Assembly: GCF_000021485.1 (NCBI RefSeq)
Contig: NC_011761.1
Span: forward strand, 960,001-1,024,000
DNA from: Acidithiobacillus ferrooxidans ATCC 23270
Lineage (GTDB): Bacteria; Pseudomonadota; Gammaproteobacteria; Acidithiobacillales; Acidithiobacillaceae
DNA length: 64,000 bases
Reading direction: 5' to 3'
In this document: positions 50,731-59,122 of the stretch, one piece after another
Position numbering within the stretch: the first letter of the stretch is position 1
Layout: each line of letters starts with the position of its first letter
Position numbers and translations under genes: made by a program
The notes under the pieces: model-generated
Told to the model about the DNA's origin: nothing
Seen by the model: the letters and a program-made list of their open reading frames with translations, nothing else
Databases searched by the model: none

Positions 50731-50760
50731 TAATGGGATGAGATAGCCAGGGGGTGAACG

Positions 50761-51288
50761 ATGGGATGGAAAAACGTAAAAGATCATTACCGGATCACGC
50801 ATATTGTTCAGGTGGTGACGGATGCTATCTGTATTGGCTCTCCGTATGTTTACAATCTGATAGAGATTAGCCTGGATGGCCGCATACTAAAACGCTATGA
50901 TGAGCGTAGAAATGAGCACCTGGAAAGGATTATGCGGGAAATGGATGCCGATCTGGATGTGTTGAAGCGGCTGGTGCAGGCACCGGACATTTTCGCCAAT
51001 AGCATCACGGTGTACACCTGGGAAGGTGCCAAAATTCTGGAAAAACAATGTGAAGTATTTGGGTGGCCGAATGTGACGCATGATGGTTGTCTCATGTACA
51101 AAAACACCTTTTCGTTGGATAAGGCAGAGGTAATTTCTTGGGCAAAAATAAGCGCCGAGCGTGGCGTGAAGAATGCTCAGGAAGTGCTGAACCGGCATCA
51201 AAAACAGCTTCAGGAAAGCCAGGAGTACCTGGATGCGTGTCGTTTGCAACTCGACGCGCTGAGCGCGGATTATCCGGAAAATGAGTAA
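50761..51288 (+). CDS. Coiled-coil protein of unknown function
   Basis: A 175-residue protein with an N-terminal strand-rich part (HIVQVVTDAICIGSPYVYNLIEISLDGRI) and a C-terminal coiled coil (SAERGVKNAQEVLNRHQKQLQESQEYLDACRLQLDAL). ATG 50761 with GGGGGTG upstream. The type resembles phage-encoded hypotheticals. No family was recognised. Confidence 0.6.
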   Translation: MGWKNVKDHYRITHIVQVVTDAICIGSPYVYNLIEISLDGRILKRYDERRNEHLERIMREMDADLDVLKRLVQAPDIFANSITVYTWEGAKILEKQCEVFGWPNVTHDGCLMYKNTFSLDKAEVISWAKISAERGVKNAQEVLNRHQKQLQESQEYLDACRLQLDALSADYPENE

Positions 51289-51310
51289 TCGACACATCAA
51301 AGGTGGAACC

Positions 51311-51439
51311 ATGAAAAAAATCAAACTGTTACTTTTACCTGTAGCCATTCTCGCTGCCGCCGGCTGCTCCCAGTCCGTGCCAACCGGGTCCGTAGGCATC
51401 TGGCACAACCGATTCACGGGGTATATCAACAGGCGGTAG
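51311..51439 (+). CDS. Very short lipoprotein, perhaps a truncated Band-7-type gene
   Basis: A 42-residue peptide with lipobox AAAGC (Cys17) and a mature part CSQSVPTGSVGIWHNRF like the start of Band-7/prohibitin-type lipoproteins. GGTGGAACC upstream of ATG 51311. The stop TAG is followed at once by the open frame of an FtsK-gamma-like segment, so the gene may have been cut by a deletion. Too short for gene tracks. Confidence 0.5.
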   Translation: MKKIKLLLLPVAILAAAGCSQSVPTGSVGIWHNRFTGYINRR

Positions 51440-51603
51440 CCCTCGTTACCAGCAGTCGCAAAGCAAGCATCCATTACATGCAGCGGCAACTCAATGTGGG
51501 CTATAACCGTGCCGCCCGCATGCTCGAAGAGATGGAGCGGGTTGGTGTGGTTGGACCAATGCAAGGCGACGGGAACAGAGAAGTCTATGTCGCGGAAGGT
51601 TGA
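51436..51603 (+). pseudogene. FtsK gamma-domain fragment
   Basis: This frame reads ALVTSSRKASIHYMQRQLNVGYNRAARMLEEMERVGVVGPMQGDGNREV. It matches the winged-helix gamma domain of FtsK (RKASI...VQRQ.RIGYNRAARI.E.ME..GIV...G.NREV) almost throughout. No start codon precedes it except an internal ATG at 51478, and the rest of FtsK is absent. It may be a remnant of a DNA translocase, or an orphan domain expressed from an uncommon start. Confidence 0.6.
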
Positions 51604-51604
51604 A

Positions 51605-51811
51605 ATGAAAAACAGATCCAACTTTTCCGATGACCTTTTCAACGCGCTGTCTTCGCAGGGAAAGGGATGCGCCAACCGGGCGGCGCACCCCAGCAAAGAG
51701 CGCACCCCTGTCGTCGATGCCACTGCCGACCTCTTGTCTGCGTCTGCACGATGCGACCTGCTTGATGATGATGGGGAGATCGATGGGTACTGCGATAACT
51801 GTCGGGGTTAA
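51605..51811 (+). CDS. Small protein with a Cys pair
   Basis: A 68-residue protein (ATG 51605 after GGTTGA) with an acidic C-terminus ending DGYCDNCRG, a CXXC. No recognisable family. Confidence 0.5.
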   Translation: MKNRSNFSDDLFNALSSQGKGCANRAAHPSKERTPVVDATADLLSASARCDLLDDDGEIDGYCDNCRG

Positions 51812-51816
51812 CGGTC

Positions 51817-52110
51817 ATGCCTTGCTACATTGAGCGAAGAAAAGATGGCGGAACCATGTTCCTGTGCGGCGACCTTGGGCCACATTGCGCCGCCGGGGAA
51901 TGCGCGGCGGTGAGTGGTTATCTCTGCGACTATCCGGTTGGCGAAGGCAGAACCTGTGATTTGCCGTTGTGTGCGAGCCATGCTTATGAAGTGGCGCCGA
52001 ACATCCACTACTGCTCAGGTCACCTGATATTATGGAAGGAATTTCGGGACAGTGGTGGAGTTCAGCACGACTTGGGGAATGTAGTCCCATACAAGGGTGA
52101 TGAAAAGTGA
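51817..52110 (+). CDS. Cysteine-rich probable zinc-binding protein
   Basis: A 97-residue protein with MFLCGDLGPHCAAGECAAVSGYLCDYPVGEGRTCDLPLCASHA and later HYCSGH, a cluster of eight Cys and two His that fits one or two zinc sites. It overlaps the next gene by four bases. Phage-like accessory gene, function unknown. Confidence 0.65.
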   Translation: MPCYIERRKDGGTMFLCGDLGPHCAAGECAAVSGYLCDYPVGEGRTCDLPLCASHAYEVAPNIHYCSGHLILWKEFRDSGGVQHDLGNVVPYKGDEK

Positions 52111-52523
52111 AACAACGCCGACGCTCCCAACCAGTATTCCATGCGCATGGGTTTCCCGTGCTGCGTCAGAATTTTCGCGTTAATTATGAACGCATGCCGA
52201 TGGATGCGATCCCTATGCGAGGCGTTATTCTGTGGTGGTTGGGCGTGGTGCGCATACACGAGGATGGCGACGGTTGGTCTGCCGTTTTTTGCCGCTGGCA
52301 TCCTGTCACCTGGGTACTGTTCATCGCGCTTATTCCGATGTGTGCCTTCGTTGGGGAGAGGGTTTTTGATGCTGTTCCGATGAAAGTAGGCAAGTTTTTC
52401 CAGGCACATCCCGAAAAGCTGGTCTGGTGGACACCATTTTCAAAACGCCAGGGATTGCTTTGCAGGCTGCCCACAAAAGCAAAGACCACATCAACATCAA
52501 GAGTCGAGGGTGATGATGAATAG
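52107..52523 (+). CDS. Membrane protein of unknown function
   Basis: A 138-residue protein with one or two hydrophobic stretches (GVILWWLGVV, WVLFIALIPMCAFVG) and a basic C-terminus. GTG 52107 overlaps the preceding stop. No family. Confidence 0.55.
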   Translation: MKQRRRSQPVFHAHGFPVLRQNFRVNYERMPMDAIPMRGVILWWLGVVRIHEDGDGWSAVFCRWHPVTWVLFIALIPMCAFVGERVFDAVPMKVGKFFQAHPEKLVWWTPFSKRQGLLCRLPTKAKTTSTSRVEGDDE

Positions 52524-52629
52524 CGGATCTCCACGCAAAACACGGTCCAAGTTAGCTGCAGATCGACGACGAAAGAGGCGGGGCCTGATCCTGCCCAAAT
52601 GCGAATTGCTGAATGAGAGATTTCCCTAA
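52516..52629 (+). CDS. Possible 37-residue basic peptide
   Basis: A short frame from ATG 52516 (or 52513): Arg/Lys-rich (PRKTRSKLAADRRRKRRG), ending FP and overlapping the next ATG (TAATG). The tight overlaps on both sides suggest a real gene, but the length leaves doubt. Confidence 0.4.
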   Translation: MNSGSPRKTRSKLAADRRRKRRGLILPKCELLNERFP

Positions 52630-53108
52630 TGGCAAAGAAGGGGTTACTGATCGTCGATCTGCAAGAGGGCTTTGCTCCCTCGCCCCTCCTCGTTGATCGT
52701 ATTCGCGAATTATCACTGAATTATCCAGTAATAGCCATGACGCGATTCTCTAACCAGGTTGGAAGCTTGTTTCGATTAGTCCTTGGATGGAATGGCGATG
52801 GCGGCGCACTCTGTCTGGACCTTCCGAGTGCAACCACGCTGGAGAAAACCGGCTATGGGCTTACAGCAGAACACCTGGAAATATTGAAAGATATTGGATG
52901 TACGGAATGGCATATTTGTGGCTTGGAAACGGATGCTTGCGTTCTGGCCTGCGCATTCAGTCTTTGGGATGCAGGTCTTTGCCCCGTTGTCTTGCTCGAC
53001 CATTGTCAATCTCCGCTGTCCGATGAAGTTGGAAAAATCATCCATCGCCAGTTTGGGCAAAACCAAACAACGAAAAACCGAGGTAATTTCGACCATGTCC
53101 AAGCGTGA
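52629..53108 (+). CDS. Isochorismatase/nicotinamidase-like cysteine hydrolase
   Basis: A 159-residue hydrolase. The catalytic triad is visible: Asp10 in LLIVDLQEGF, Lys73 in TTLEKTGYG and Cys104 in GLETDACVLAC, preceded by the family's cis-peptide region. Length is a little below the usual 180-200. ATG 52629 overlaps the preceding stop. Substrate unknown; a nicotinamide or similar amide is possible. Confidence 0.88.
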   Translation: MAKKGLLIVDLQEGFAPSPLLVDRIRELSLNYPVIAMTRFSNQVGSLFRLVLGWNGDGGALCLDLPSATTLEKTGYGLTAEHLEILKDIGCTEWHICGLETDACVLACAFSLWDAGLCPVVLLDHCQSPLSDEVGKIIHRQFGQNQTTKNRGNFDHVQA

Positions 53109-53463
53109 TTTGTTGGAAGCCGCTGCCCGTGCCTCTGGTATGCTGTGGAGCCATGACCCGGAGATCACACACGACGGGTTGTGGATCGTGTCCCCGACGA
53201 TGCACACCTGCTGGGATCCACTCACCACGGATCAGGATGCCTTTTTCCTGATGGTGAAACTCGGGATATCCGTCATGCCGTATCCGGTCTACGCGTTGGA
53301 CAAGCACTCCGTTGTCGCGAAACGGTACCAAAGCATGGATGTGATGCGCGACAAAAACCCCACTGAAATAGTGGAGGTGTACGGGAGCGATCCAGCGGCA
53401 GCAACGCGGCGGGCCATTGTGCGGTGCGCCGCCGCCATTTGGGAAGTAAAGCAGCCGGTATAA
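53095..53463 (+). CDS. Protein of unknown function
   Basis: A 122-residue protein (ATG 53095 overlapping the hydrolase end by 14 bases). Regions GMLWSHDPEITHDGLWIVSPTMHTCWDPLTTDQDAFFLMVKLGI and a C-terminal helix (TRRAIVRCAAAIWEV). The DUF2591-like phage pattern is suggested by the N-terminal helix and the DP-H-D arrangement, but I cannot claim a family. Confidence 0.6.
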   Translation: MSKRDLLEAAARASGMLWSHDPEITHDGLWIVSPTMHTCWDPLTTDQDAFFLMVKLGISVMPYPVYALDKHSVVAKRYQSMDVMRDKNPTEIVEVYGSDPAAATRRAIVRCAAAIWEVKQPV

Positions 53464-53494
53464 ACCGTTATTTCTTTGATCAAGGAGGGTTACC

Positions 53495-54070
53495 ATGAGG
53501 GAATTTGATCCGAATCAGCCATACACCCAACAGGAATTGAATGACGAGGCGGCCATTGAGAAAAAAACCGTATTGATTATGATTTTCATCCTGAATGGTC
53601 TATTGTTGACGCTTGCCATATGGATGGCGCACGAAGCGAGAAATACGGCGGTTACAGTTATGATATTCATATTGGTAACTCTATTCTTATTTGCAGAGAT
53701 CAAGAGGATACGAGAAAGTTCTCGTGACAAATCACCGGAAAAGCAATGTGTTACAGTGAAGTCACTTATGCAGAATTCTGGCCAACTCCATAGTCTGAAG
53801 CGCGTAATGAGCTACTCGGATTTGGCAAATTATGTGCATTTGGTCCAGGCACAATCGCGGGATTTGACGCGCGAAGAACTAACCGCCTTGGATCGTCTCG
53901 CTTTTGGCAGGGGTTCGGAAGCAACCCGATGCCGGGAAGATCAAGACAAAAGAGCGCTGGTGCTGAGGCTGTTAAACCAGAACAGCATTCCAGCCGACAA
54001 CCGTGATGAGCGTTATTTGGGAAGCGTCATCACGGTTGCTACCGATACCGCGATAACTAAGGAAACGTAA
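53495..54070 (+). CDS. Membrane protein with large soluble domain
   Basis: A 191-residue protein with two adjacent transmembrane helices (VLIMIFILNGLLLTLAIWMA and TAVTVMIFILVTLFLFAEI) and a helical cytoplasmic domain. AGGAGG at 53483 supports ATG 53495. The stop overlaps the next start. No family. Confidence 0.65.
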   Translation: MREFDPNQPYTQQELNDEAAIEKKTVLIMIFILNGLLLTLAIWMAHEARNTAVTVMIFILVTLFLFAEIKRIRESSRDKSPEKQCVTVKSLMQNSGQLHSLKRVMSYSDLANYVHLVQAQSRDLTREELTALDRLAFGRGSEATRCREDQDKRALVLRLLNQNSIPADNRDERYLGSVITVATDTAITKET

Positions 54071-54771
54071 TGCCGACATTCTTCCAAAGTAAGGATCTAC
54101 TGCCGCCGGAACTCCTGGCGCGGTGGGATCACGCGGTGGCCGAGTATGACCGGGTGCTGCAAGGCATCTGCGGCGACAGTGCAGCCTGCCGGTTATTTTA
54201 TTACAACCAGATCCGTGAGAAATCCGCGCTGTTCTGGCGGCTGCTCAACGGCAAAGATCCGTTGCCCATGCCGCCACCCACCAGATATGCGTACCCATGG
54301 TACGGAATCATCGAAGAGCCTGGGCCACATCAGGTGGGTAGCATTGGGTTCCATGCCTACGGCAAGCCTCTGGGTCAACAGTTGGCCGAGATACGCGGAA
54401 CGGATATCGAGGACCTACTGTTCATCGAGCAATGTGGATGGAAGGTGCTCTCTCGTAACGCCGCCGCGCAGGATATGCTGGAGACGCTGCAGGGCGGCCA
54501 GTTCACCCTGGAGGACCAGAACCGGCTGATGGCCGCAGGCCCCGAGTGGGTCGTCCAGTACAGGGCGTGGCCGGCCTATCGCCTTTTTGTGCAGCGGTAT
54601 CGGCGGCAGACCTTGCCGCGATTCTTGGAAGACACGCTGGATCTAGTGGATAAACGTTCCTGGGCCTGGACGAACACGGTAGTGATCCGTGAACAGGACA
54701 ATGGCGGTATCGAGTTGGAAAGCGATGGATGGTTTCTAGAAAAGGAGGAATCATGCTGCACTGGTTCCTGA
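54070..54771 (+). CDS. Protein of unknown function
   Basis: A 233-residue soluble protein with several Trp and Arg-rich regions (FWRLLNGKDPLPMPPPTRYAYPWYG, YRAWPAYRLFVQRYRRQTL). It overlaps the DedA-like gene by 19 bases. No recognisable family or signal peptide. Confidence 0.6.
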   Translation: MPTFFQSKDLLPPELLARWDHAVAEYDRVLQGICGDSAACRLFYYNQIREKSALFWRLLNGKDPLPMPPPTRYAYPWYGIIEEPGPHQVGSIGFHAYGKPLGQQLAEIRGTDIEDLLFIEQCGWKVLSRNAAAQDMLETLQGGQFTLEDQNRLMAAGPEWVVQYRAWPAYRLFVQRYRRQTLPRFLEDTLDLVDKRSWAWTNTVVIREQDNGGIELESDGWFLEKEESCCTGS

Positions 54772-55283
54772 GCACGCTGGCCAGCCTGATCCATGCGGCC
54801 AGCCCCATTCTTAAGTCCTACGGGCTGCCGGCGTTATTTGCGCTGCTGTTCATCGAAAGCGCTGGGGTAATCTTTGCGCCGGGGGAGGCGATGGTGGTCG
54901 CCGCCGGTTTTCTTGCGGCCAAGGGCCTGTTTCCGATCTGGCTGGTGTTGCCATTGGCGATGCTGGCCGCCACCCTTGGCGGATACGCGGCCTATGGCCT
55001 GGGTGGTCGTTATGGACACAAGGCGTTGCTGCGTTATGGCGGCTATGTGGGCATCCGGCCACCCATGGTGGACAAAGCGCACGGCTTTTTTCACCGCTTC
55101 GGAGCGCCGGTCGTTCTGGTCGGGCGCTTCATCGTGCCGTTGCGCCAATTGCAAGGTTATCTGGCCGGAGCATCGGAAATGGGATTCCAGGCGTTTGCAA
55201 TATGGAGCGCGATAGGCGCTGTTCTGTGGGTGGCGACCTGGGGCGGCGGGGCTTTTTGGTTGGCACAGAAAATCCCTGGGTGA
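54753..55283 (+). CDS. DedA/SNARE-associated family membrane protein
   Basis: A 176-residue protein with the DedA motifs FIESAGVIFAPGEAMVVAAGFLAAKG near the first helices and VVLVGRFIVPLRQLQGYLAGASEMGFQAFAIWSAIGAVLW, where Gly-Arg-Phe...Arg...Ala-Gly is conserved. DedA proteins are polyprenyl-phosphate or lipid flippases. AAAGGAGG at 54741 supports ATG 54753. Confidence 0.92.
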   Translation: MLHWFLSTLASLIHAASPILKSYGLPALFALLFIESAGVIFAPGEAMVVAAGFLAAKGLFPIWLVLPLAMLAATLGGYAAYGLGGRYGHKALLRYGGYVGIRPPMVDKAHGFFHRFGAPVVLVGRFIVPLRQLQGYLAGASEMGFQAFAIWSAIGAVLWVATWGGGAFWLAQKIPG

Positions 55284-55313
55284 TTTGCTGGATTTTGTAT
55301 GCTCCAAACAATA

Positions 55314-55324
55314 TAGTATATTAA
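55314..55324 (+). promoter_or_regulatory. TAGTATATTAA element before the helicase gene
   Basis: TAGTATATTAA (hexamer TATATT at 55317-55322) lies 30 bases before ATG 55352 in the only gap of the unit. TTTGTA at 17 bases upstream is a weak -35. Confidence 0.5.
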
Positions 55325-55351
55325 ATACTGCCTAATCATTGCAGGATCCGG

Positions 55352-57589
55352 ATGATCATTCTCGACGAAAATCAGCATCGCGTAGCGAGCCACAAGGAGG
55401 GCCCAGCGCTAGTATTGGCTGGAGCCGGGGCCGGAAAGACTGCCTCGATCATCGGTCGAACGCTGGAGTTGGTGGAATCCGGGGTCCCATCCAGCAGAAT
55501 TCTGCTGCTTACCTTTTCCAGAAAAGCCGCGCGGGAGATGCGAGAGCGGGCCATGATGGCTTTTGGAGAAGGTGGCGCCACGATCCAGGCCAGCACCTTT
55601 CATGCGTTTTGTGGACGCATTTTTCGACAATACGAAAGCGTTATCAGGCCACCGTTGATCAAGCCTCAAGCGCAAGGCAACATCGCGCATACTGGCACCG
55701 ATAACACGGCACCATCACAGAAAATCCAGGAGCACCAGGGCGACCGCGTGACTCAACTGGATGAAGGCGGCCAAAGCCATATCGCCATGGAAGCGATTCG
55801 ACGCCAATACAAAGACCCTAAAGAAGCCGAATTGGCGCTCAAAGAGATGGACTGGCGGAAATGGCTGAGTGCTTATGATCGCCTGCGCTCCGAAGGCTAT
55901 ACCGCGCAAGCCCAAGGCGCCGCACAAATGACCACAGATTTTATAAATGCTTGGTGGCGCGTGGAGTTTACCGAAGCGCAGAAGGATCCAATGGCCGGTG
56001 ATTTGTACCAATTCGCCGTGTGGTACGAAACGGAGAAGCGTTTGGCGCACGTCATTGATTTTGGCGATCTCATCAACCTGCCTTTTGACTTCCTTCGGGC
56101 GAATCCACCAGCGATGGCGAAGCTGGCCCATCGTTATGACCAGATCATCATCGACGAAGCCCAGGACATGGATGCCGCCCAATACCAGGGTATCCAGAGG
56201 CTGGCCCGCGCGATGCCGACACCAAACCTGATGTTGGTTGGAGATGATGATCAGTCGATTTATGGGTTTCGTGGCTCATCCCCGAGCGTGCTGCAGTACT
56301 TCGCCGACATTTTCCGCCCAGAAATCTATCGTCTGGAGCGTAATTACCGTTCTACCCGGGAAATCGTTCAACGGGCATCCCAGCATGTGGCGCACAACCG
56401 CCATCGCATTCCGAAAGAGCCATTCTCAGAGCGGGAAACAGAAGAAAGCATCTTCGCCTATCGGCACGAAACCGATATGGACGTGTTGTACTGGATCACC
56501 AGGCGACTGTTGCAGGCGCACGCCGATGGCGCGCCGTGGAGCAGCTTTGCCGTGCTTTATCGTTCCCGTCGCTTTGGACCACAAATCAGCGCCCTTCTGG
56601 TCCGTTACCGGATCCCGTTTGTGATCTATGGCGGCCTGAGCTTTTTCGAGTATTTGGAGGTGAAGTTTGCCGGGGCCTATGCCCGCCTGGCTACCAACCC
56701 CAGGGATAGCGCAGCCCTCCGTGACCTGGCACCACTCTTGCCGGGAGTTGGTGACCGCTATATGGATTTGCTGCACGCGGCGCTGATGGAGAACCCCACA
56801 TTTGGTTTCGTCCAGGCAGCAGAAGCTTGCGCGTCCAATCGCTTTCGCACAGCGCATCAATCTATCCTGAAAGTGCAAAAGACGTTGCGGCACCTGCTGC
56901 AGTCCAACCCGGAAACATGGGGCAAAACTTGCTGGGAATATGAAAACTCTGGCATCCGGGTCTATCTGGAAAAGGCGGATGCCAAGGAATACGCCGACGA
57001 TAAATCCGCGCTGATCGCCTCGCTGAAACGCCGGCAGGATAATCTGGGATTTTTTGATCAGATGATTACGGACGTGATCCATGAGGCTGACGCTGAAGAG
57101 GCCAAGCATCCTGTTTTGTTGATCGCCGGGATGTTTGTCACCGATGCACAAAAGAAAGACGAAGACGGGGACAGGGTGGTGTTGGCCACCGTCCATGCCT
57201 GCAAGGGCCTGGAATTCGACGAGGTCCATATCCCAGGATTCGTGCAGCCCTTGATGCCTTGGCCGATTGATGATGACCGCGACATCACCACACTTCCGCC
57301 AGACGACCAGCAACGGATCTATGCGCAGCGCGAAGAAGAGCGGCGTATCAGCTATGTGGCTCTGACGCGGGCCAAGCACCGTCTGTTTTTGCATGTTCCA
57401 GGCAGGTTCGTGACCGCTGCCAACCTTATGCTCAACGGGGCAATCAGGGCACCTTATCTCAATGAATTGGGGTTAACAGCGGTTCCGGCACCGTTCCAGG
57501 CGGCACGGATGGATACAGCCGTGCAAGCCACGGCGAATGTTATACCGTTCCGGCCGAAACCTGTTGAGGAGGATTGCCGTGGTGGGTGA
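55352..57589 (+). CDS. UvrD/Rep/PcrA-type superfamily 1 DNA helicase
   Basis: A 745-residue 3'-5' helicase. Q-motif NQHRVASH, Walker A GAGAGKT (residues 24-30), motif Ia TFSRKAAREMRER, Walker B IIIDEAQDMDA near residue 266, motif III GDDDQSIYGFRGSSP near 300, motif V ATVHACKGLEFDEVHIPGF near 615 and motif VI RRISYVALTRAKHRLFL near 670. All core motifs are present. It may act in element replication, repair or conjugative DNA processing. Confidence 0.95.
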   Translation: MIILDENQHRVASHKEGPALVLAGAGAGKTASIIGRTLELVESGVPSSRILLLTFSRKAAREMRERAMMAFGEGGATIQASTFHAFCGRIFRQYESVIRPPLIKPQAQGNIAHTGTDNTAPSQKIQEHQGDRVTQLDEGGQSHIAMEAIRRQYKDPKEAELALKEMDWRKWLSAYDRLRSEGYTAQAQGAAQMTTDFINAWWRVEFTEAQKDPMAGDLYQFAVWYETEKRLAHVIDFGDLINLPFDFLRANPPAMAKLAHRYDQIIIDEAQDMDAAQYQGIQRLARAMPTPNLMLVGDDDQSIYGFRGSSPSVLQYFADIFRPEIYRLERNYRSTREIVQRASQHVAHNRHRIPKEPFSERETEESIFAYRHETDMDVLYWITRRLLQAHADGAPWSSFAVLYRSRRFGPQISALLVRYRIPFVIYGGLSFFEYLEVKFAGAYARLATNPRDSAALRDLAPLLPGVGDRYMDLLHAALMENPTFGFVQAAEACASNRFRTAHQSILKVQKTLRHLLQSNPETWGKTCWEYENSGIRVYLEKADAKEYADDKSALIASLKRRQDNLGFFDQMITDVIHEADAEEAKHPVLLIAGMFVTDAQKKDEDGDRVVLATVHACKGLEFDEVHIPGFVQPLMPWPIDDDRDITTLPPDDQQRIYAQREEERRISYVALTRAKHRLFLHVPGRFVTAANLMLNGAIRAPYLNELGLTAVPAPFQAARMDTAVQATANVIPFRPKPVEEDCRGG

Positions 57590-57854
57590 GAACACGCAAA
57601 CCTATCCTCGCCCATCTCCAGACCAGGTTTTGGCATGGAGACCGAAGGATTGGTGCCAGACTAAAGACGCAGCGCCACATTGGCTAGTGGTGCTCAGAAA
57701 CAATGGCGCGCTAACGATCGACAACCTGGAGAGGGCGATGATTTGGGCAAAGGACGAGGAGGAACGCGCGGAGATCGCCCAGGCGCTGGAAGATATGCGA
57801 CTGGGAAAGAAGGGCGGACAACTGAGCTTTTGGTCTGGCATAACGGACGCCTAA
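57579..57854 (+). CDS. Small protein of unknown function
   Basis: A 91-residue protein from GTG 57579 (or 57582) after GAGGAGG, overlapping the helicase end by 11 bases. A helical end (LERAMIWAKDEEERAEIAQALEDM) follows a Trp-rich start. No family. Confidence 0.55.
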   Translation: MVGENTQTYPRPSPDQVLAWRPKDWCQTKDAAPHWLVVLRNNGALTIDNLERAMIWAKDEEERAEIAQALEDMRLGKKGGQLSFWSGITDA

Positions 57855-58163
57855 ATGGAGGGCGCGCAAATTGCTCGGGAGAAAAGAGAGAGCGCGGCCC
57901 CGCCTGTCGCCGATCCGGTGGACCTGTCCTGCATCCAAAGCCCCGCCATGATGGCCAAGGCGAGGCGGATCATCCAGGCCATAACAAGCGGCAAAAGCCC
58001 ATACACGGCATTTCGAGGTAAAAGGTTAACATCCAATCGGTCCATCATTTCCGTTCCGCTGAATAACGATTACAGAATATTGTTCCGGGAACTTCCCGGT
58101 GGCGAAAAAAAACCGATAAAAGCCTGTACCCACGAAACGTACAACACCAAAAAGCCAAAATAG
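57855..58163 (+). CDS. Possible RelE/ParE-like small protein
   Basis: A 102-residue protein with SPYTAFRGKRLTSNRSIISVPLNNDYRILFRELPGG, similar to the strand set of ParE/RelE-type toxins (YRILFR) but without an obvious antitoxin beside it apart from the 57579 gene. I mark it only as possible. ATG 57855 follows the preceding stop directly. Confidence 0.5.
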   Translation: MEGAQIAREKRESAAPPVADPVDLSCIQSPAMMAKARRIIQAITSGKSPYTAFRGKRLTSNRSIISVPLNNDYRILFRELPGGEKKPIKACTHETYNTKKPK

Positions 58164-58219
58164 TTGCAGGGCGACATCCGGAACTGGCCCATCCATTGCG
58201 TAAGAGAGGAAGAAACATC

Positions 58220-59098
58220 ATGGGTATCATGGGGAACACCAACCAAAGCAGCATTACACGCAGCGTTATTACCACGTTAGACGATCATGGCCGCGATGTT
58301 ATGGGACTAAAGACGGTGGCCTGGAAATTTCCGGAGACGAAGTTTGTTTCGGGATCCCTCCTGACCGTGGAAAGCACCCATTTCGCCATCATGAAGCAGC
58401 GTGGCGCGGTGCTGAATAAGTACGACACCGGGCAGTATCCTATCGAGACGCCAGACAAGCCTTTGCTGGGCAAGCTGGTGCAGGGCATGTTCGGCGGCGG
58501 AACAGACTCGAATCCTTGGCAGATGGAAATTATTTATCTCCAACGGGCAAAGCTGAAAATCCAGAACAAGGGTGTCGCCACCAGCGCCGAAATGGCCGAA
58601 ATGGTGTACTTCGTGGACTATTACACCCACATCGACAGCGTGGATGACGCCCTCAAGCTGATCTCCCACATGCCGTTTGCGGGCGATTCCATCAGCACGG
58701 ATGAACTGGCGGACTACGCGGGACCCGTCATCGAGCAGTCCATCAACCAGATTCTGCAGGTCACTCCGATGGAGCGGATCAATGAAAAGATCATCGAAAT
58801 CACCGAGCTGTGCAAGAAACACCTGACGGAATTCCTGGGCGTCTACGGCATTACCTTGAACGACCTCAAGTTGCTTGTTCTGCCTCGCGACGAACGTATG
58901 CGGGAGCTGATCTCTCTACAGGCCATTGGCCTGACTCCGCACGAGGCGGTGCGCTATTACCTGGCGCTGAAGATGGCAGAGAAGGGGCTGGTCAGCGCAC
59001 CGAACGCAGCGGTTGGCCAAAGCTTCAACGTGGGTGGGGCCCTGGGCACCTGGAATGCCTCTGGCATGGCCGAAATTCCAACTGGTGCCGGCCAATGA
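58220..59098 (+). CDS. SPFH-domain protein (virion core protein/YdjI-like)
   Basis: A 292-residue protein. The SPFH region reads SLLTVESTHFAIMKQRGAVLNKYDTGQYPIETPDKPLLGKLVQGMFGGGTDSNPWQMEIIYLQRAKLKIQNKGV, as in the SPFH family linked with zinc-ribbon partners. A coiled helix region and a Gly-rich end follow. GAGAGGAAGAAAC supports ATG 58220. Its stop overlaps the next start codon (ATGA), which opens a gene broken by IS110. Confidence 0.85.
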   Translation: MGIMGNTNQSSITRSVITTLDDHGRDVMGLKTVAWKFPETKFVSGSLLTVESTHFAIMKQRGAVLNKYDTGQYPIETPDKPLLGKLVQGMFGGGTDSNPWQMEIIYLQRAKLKIQNKGVATSAEMAEMVYFVDYYTHIDSVDDALKLISHMPFAGDSISTDELADYAGPVIEQSINQILQVTPMERINEKIIEITELCKKHLTEFLGVYGITLNDLKLLVLPRDERMRELISLQAIGLTPHEAVRYYLALKMAEKGLVSAPNAAVGQSFNVGGALGTWNASGMAEIPTGAGQ

Positions 59099-59122
59099 GC
59101 GATCCCTTGCTGAAGGACATCC

